Below, in pieces: positions 5,132-7,340 of a DNA stretch of 7,340 bases. Below the pieces are notes generated by a model. The model was not told the DNA's origin. It searched no databases and was given only the letters and a program-made list of their open reading frames with translations. Within the stretch, counting starts at the first letter, position 1; the number at the start of each line of letters is the position of its first letter. The DNA is taken from contig CANSQW010000059.1 in NCBI GenBank assembly GCA_947649215.1, positions 1 to 7,340 on the forward strand, written 5' to 3'. Both the position numbers and the translations under genes were made by a program. The DNA comes from an uncultured bacterium (GTDB lineage Bacteria > Actinomycetota > Coriobacteriia > Coriobacteriales > Eggerthellaceae).

Positions 5132-5419
5132 TCACTTTCCCTCGAGCACGTCGAGCGCGGCGCGGTAGCCACCGCTGCCGTAGCTCAAGCACTTGGACAC
5201 GCGGGCGATGGTGGTGGCCGACGCGCCGGTGGCCTCCTCGATGGCGGCGTAGGACTTCCCCGCCGCGAGCAGCCGCGCCACAGCCAGGCGCTGGGAGGTC
5301 TCGCGAATCTCGCGGATGGTGAACAAGTCCTCCAGCAGGGCGAATACGGTGTCCTCGTCGTCAAGGGCCGCCAGCACAGCCAGCAGGTCGTCGACGTCCT
5401 TCGTGCGAATGTCGCTCAT
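5132..5419 (-). CDS. YerC/YecD-family TrpR-like helix-turn-helix protein
   Basis: Small DNA-binding protein of the TrpR superfamily, of the YerC/YecD type, whose members have no settled target. The product is 95 aa, the usual length. Residues about 22-50 form the helical part with the family-typical LFTIREIRETSQRLAVARLL, and 54-78 form the helix-turn-helix (GKSYAAIEEATGASATTIAR and following). TrpR itself binds tryptophan; YerC-type proteins are not known to. ATG at 5419 lies seven bases after the cimA stop, and its Shine-Dalgarno GAGGAG (5435-5430) is formed by the last codons of cimA, so translation is probably coupled. Its place inside a branched-chain amino acid operon makes an amino-acid-linked regulatory role possible, but this is inference. 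Confidence 0.9.
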   Translation of the reverse strand: MSDIRTKDVDDLLAVLAALDDEDTVFALLEDLFTIREIRETSQRLAVARLLAAGKSYAAIEEATGASATTIARVSKCLSYGSGGYRAALDVLEGK

Positions 5420-5426
5420 GGTCAGA

Positions 5427-7055
5427 TCACTCCTCTGCGGAAGCGGCCGCCGGGCGCTCGAGGCTCCCGCGGTGCGCCGCGCGCACCAGGCCGTACTCTA
5501 TGGAATCGACGAGCGCGTTCCATGACGCCTCGATGACGTTCTCCGACACCCCCACCGTTCCCCAGGTTCCACAGGCGTCTGCGGAGGTGATGGTGACGCG
5601 GGTGATGGCGTCGGTCCCCTGGCTCTCGTCAAGCAGGCGCACCTTGTAATCGATCAGCTCCATGGCCGCCACCTGCGGATACGACTCGATGATGGTGGGA
5701 CGCAGCGCGTTGTCGAGAGCGCCGACGGGGCCCGCCCCCTCGCCCGTGGACACGAACCGGCGGTCCCCCACGTGAATCTTGACGGTGGCCTCGGACATGG
5801 CGTCCTTGGCCAGCGCGCCCGTGTCCTCATGGTCGTCCACGATGACGCGGAAGCTCTCCAACGTGAAGGCGGGGCGGTAGTCGCCCAGATGCCGCATGAG
5901 CAGCAGGGCGAGCGAGCCGTCGGCCACCTCGTAGGAGTAGCCGGCCGCCTCGCGCCGCTTGATGTCGTCGAGCACCGCCTGCACGTCCACGTCGGCCCCG
6001 GTCAGATCCAGCCCGAGCGAGGCCGCCTTCTGGACGAGCGACGCCTTCCCCGCCAGCTCGCTCACGAGCATGCGCGCGCGGTTGCCCACAGCCTCGGGGC
6101 GCGCGTGCTCGTAGGCCTCGGGAAAGCGCGCGATGGCGCTGGCATGCAAGCCGCCCTTGTGGGCGAAGGCCGATGCGCCCGTGTAGGGATGATGGGCCGG
6201 CAGCGACACGTTGCACAGCTCGGCCACGTACTGGGCCACGCCGGTCAGGTCGCGCAGACGTTCGGGGCCCACGCAGGCGACGTCCATCTTCAGCTCCAGG
6301 TCGGCGATGACCGTGAGCAAATCGGTGTTGCCCACGCGCTCGCCGATGCCGTTGACGGTGCCCTGCACCTGGGTGACGCCGGCGCGCACCGCAGCCAGGG
6401 TGTTGGCCACCGCACAGCCGGAATCGTTGTGGCAGTGGATGCCGAGCGCCTGCCCCGGCAGGGCAGCGACGACGGCGGCGACGGCCTCCTCCACCTCGAA
6501 GGGGAGCGCTCCGCCGTTGGTCTCGCACAGGTCGATTGAATCAGCACCGGCCTCGGAGGCGGCGCGCAGGCATGCCAGCGCGTAGGCGGGATTGGCCTTG
6601 TAGCCGTCGAAGAAGTGCTCGGCATCGAACACGACACGCCGTCCTGCAGCCTTCAAGTAGGCCACGGAATCGGCGATCATGCGCAGGTTCTCGTCGAGCG
6701 AGGTCTGAAGCGCGCGGGTAACCTGGGCGTCCCAGGTCTTCCCCACGATGGTGACCACGGGCGCCCCGCAGGCCAGCAAATCAGCCAGCCCCGGATCGTC
6801 AGCCGCGGCCGTTCCCTTGCGGCAGGTAGATCCGAAGGCGGCTATCTGCGCATGGGCCAAGGGGAGCTCCCGCACGTGGCGGAAGAACGCGATGTCCTTG
6901 GGGTTGGACGCGGGGAAGCCGCCTTCGATGTAGTCGATGCCGAAGGCGTCAAGCCGCTCGACGATGCGCAGCTTGTCCTCAAGCGAGAGCGCGATGCCCT
7001 CGCACTGCTCACCGTCGCGCAGCGTGCTGTCGTAGGTGTGGATGCGGCGGCTCAC
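5427..7055 (-). CDS. cimA: Citramalate synthase
   Basis: DRE-TIM metallolyase that condenses pyruvate with acetyl-CoA to (R)-citramalate, the first step of the threonine-independent route to 2-oxobutyrate and isoleucine. The product is 542 aa, in line with the long CimA type. The TIM barrel opens with [13 protein letters not shown] at 8-20 (Arg13, Asp14) and [12 protein letters not shown] at 43-54, and carries the metal motif GIHCHND at 205-211 (His207, His209), [12 protein letters not shown] at 234-245 and [10 protein letters not shown] at 299-308. A LeuA-type allosteric domain, the usual site of isoleucine feedback, occupies roughly 395-525. [12 protein letters not shown] separates it from 2-isopropylmalate and homocitrate synthases. 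The start is GTG at 7055, six bases after the ilvE stop; AGG six bases before it, or GGAG farther upstream, would serve as Shine-Dalgarno. Confidence 0.94.
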   Translation of the reverse strand: MSRRIHTYDSTLRDGEQCEGIALSLEDKLRIVERLDAFGIDYIEGGFPASNPKDIAFFRHVRELPLAHAQIAAFGSTCRKGTAAADDPGLADLLACGAPVVTIVGKTWDAQVTRALQTSLDENLRMIADSVAYLKAAGRRVVFDAEHFFDGYKANPAYALACLRAASEAGADSIDLCETNGGALPFEVEEAVAAVVAALPGQALGIHCHNDSGCAVANTLAAVRAGVTQVQGTVNGIGERVGNTDLLTVIADLELKMDVACVGPERLRDLTGVAQYVAELCNVSLPAHHPYTGASAFAHKGGLHASAIARFPEAYEHARPEAVGNRARMLVSELAGKASLVQKAASLGLDLTGADVDVQAVLDDIKRREAAGYSYEVADGSLALLLMRHLGDYRPAFTLESFRVIVDDHEDTGALAKDAMSEATVKIHVGDRRFVSTGEGAGPVGALDNALRPTIIESYPQVAAMELIDYKVRLLDESQGTDAITRVTITSADACGTWGTVGVSENVIEASWNALVDSIEYGLVRAAHRGSLERPAAASAEE

Positions 7056-7061
7056 CGCGGC

Positions 7062-7340
7062 CTAGATCTCCGTCAGCCAGTCGGCGTACTCCTCCACGCG
7101 GCCGTAGGCCACGGCGAAGAAGCGCTCCTGCAGGGCGCGGGTGATCGGGCCCGGCTTGCCCACCTCGCGTCCGTCCACGGCCCCGATGGGGGTGAGCTCG
7201 GCAGCAGAGCCGGTCATGAACACCTCGTCGGCGACGTAGAGGTCGCAGCGGGTCAGGCTCTCCTCGATGGCGGGGATCTCCAGGTCCTCGGCCAGGCAGA
7301 GCACCGTGTCGCGCGTGATGCCCTCGAGCAGGCCGTCGGA
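7062..7340 (-). CDS. ilvE: Branched-chain amino acid aminotransferase, C-terminal part (cut by window edge)
   Basis: Fold-type IV PLP aminotransferase that makes isoleucine, leucine and valine from their 2-oxo acids with glutamate as donor. Only the last 92 residues are present; the start lies beyond 7340 on the right, so no start codon is claimed. GLLEGITRDTVLCLAEDL, ADEVFMTGSAAELTPIGAVDGR, GKPGPIT and LQERFF match the IlvE C-terminal region in order; the Thr-Gly-Ser-Ala-Ala-Glu loop binds the PLP phosphate in this family. The catalytic lysine is upstream, outside the window. It is the first visible gene of the minus-strand operon and lies six bases before cimA, consistent with joint isoleucine synthesis. 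Confidence 0.94.
   Translation of the reverse strand, partial: SDGLLEGITRDTVLCLAEDLEIPAIEESLTRCDLYVADEVFMTGSAAELTPIGAVDGREVGKPGPITRALQERFFAVAYGRVEEYADWLTEI

Noticed and set aside
5772..6539. Plus-strand open frame of 255 codons opposite cimA
   Set aside because: Antisense shadow of a well-supported cimA gene, with His/Gly/Val-rich composition and no recognisable motifs.

Overview
The window is a high-GC bacterial contig end of typical chromosomal housekeeping character. It carries eight protein genes, one of them cut by the right edge. The GC-rich codon use, the anaerobe-type rubrerythrin, the citramalate route to isoleucine and a YerC/YecD-type TrpR-like regulator fit an anaerobic actinobacterium of the Coriobacteriia/Eggerthellales kind. 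That placement is inferred from gene content, not demonstrated. Bases 1-48 are not genomic: they match an Illumina Nextera i5 adapter plus transposon mosaic end, so biological sequence begins at about 49.

Layout: 113-1612 (minus) is an M18-family zinc aminopeptidase with an unusual Ala/Pro/Asp-rich internal linker. Divergent from it, 1821-2435 (plus) is a rubrerythrin, with a promoter whose -10 box lies inside a small perfect palindrome, and a textbook intrinsic terminator follows it. 2682-3212 (minus) is a YfcE-type metallophosphoesterase. Three exact copies of the ParB-binding parS consensus (TGTTTCACGTGAAACA) lie around this gene: one just downstream and two upstream within 91 bases of each other. 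The roughly 520-base gap 3213-3731 also holds a likely promoter and a structured leader for the next gene, a Nudix hydrolase of the ADP-ribose pyrophosphatase type (3732-4451, plus). A C9G8 palindromic homopolymer tract separates this gene from the convergent genes that follow.

The right half is one tightly packed minus-strand operon, transcribed from right to left: ilvE (partial), cimA, a TrpR/YerC-like helix-turn-helix protein, and a flavodoxin-fold NAD(P)H oxidoreductase, with gaps of only 6-8 bases. CimA starts the pyruvate + acetyl-CoA route to 2-oxobutyrate, and IlvE does the last transamination to isoleucine, so the operon's core is branched-chain amino acid synthesis. The small HTH protein and the flavin reductase are co-transcribed passengers whose role is not clear from sequence.

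No defence island, CRISPR array, tRNA, rRNA, transposon or phage gene was seen. The most notable signal is the parS cluster, which suggests a centromere-like, probably origin-proximal segment although parA and parB are not in the window.
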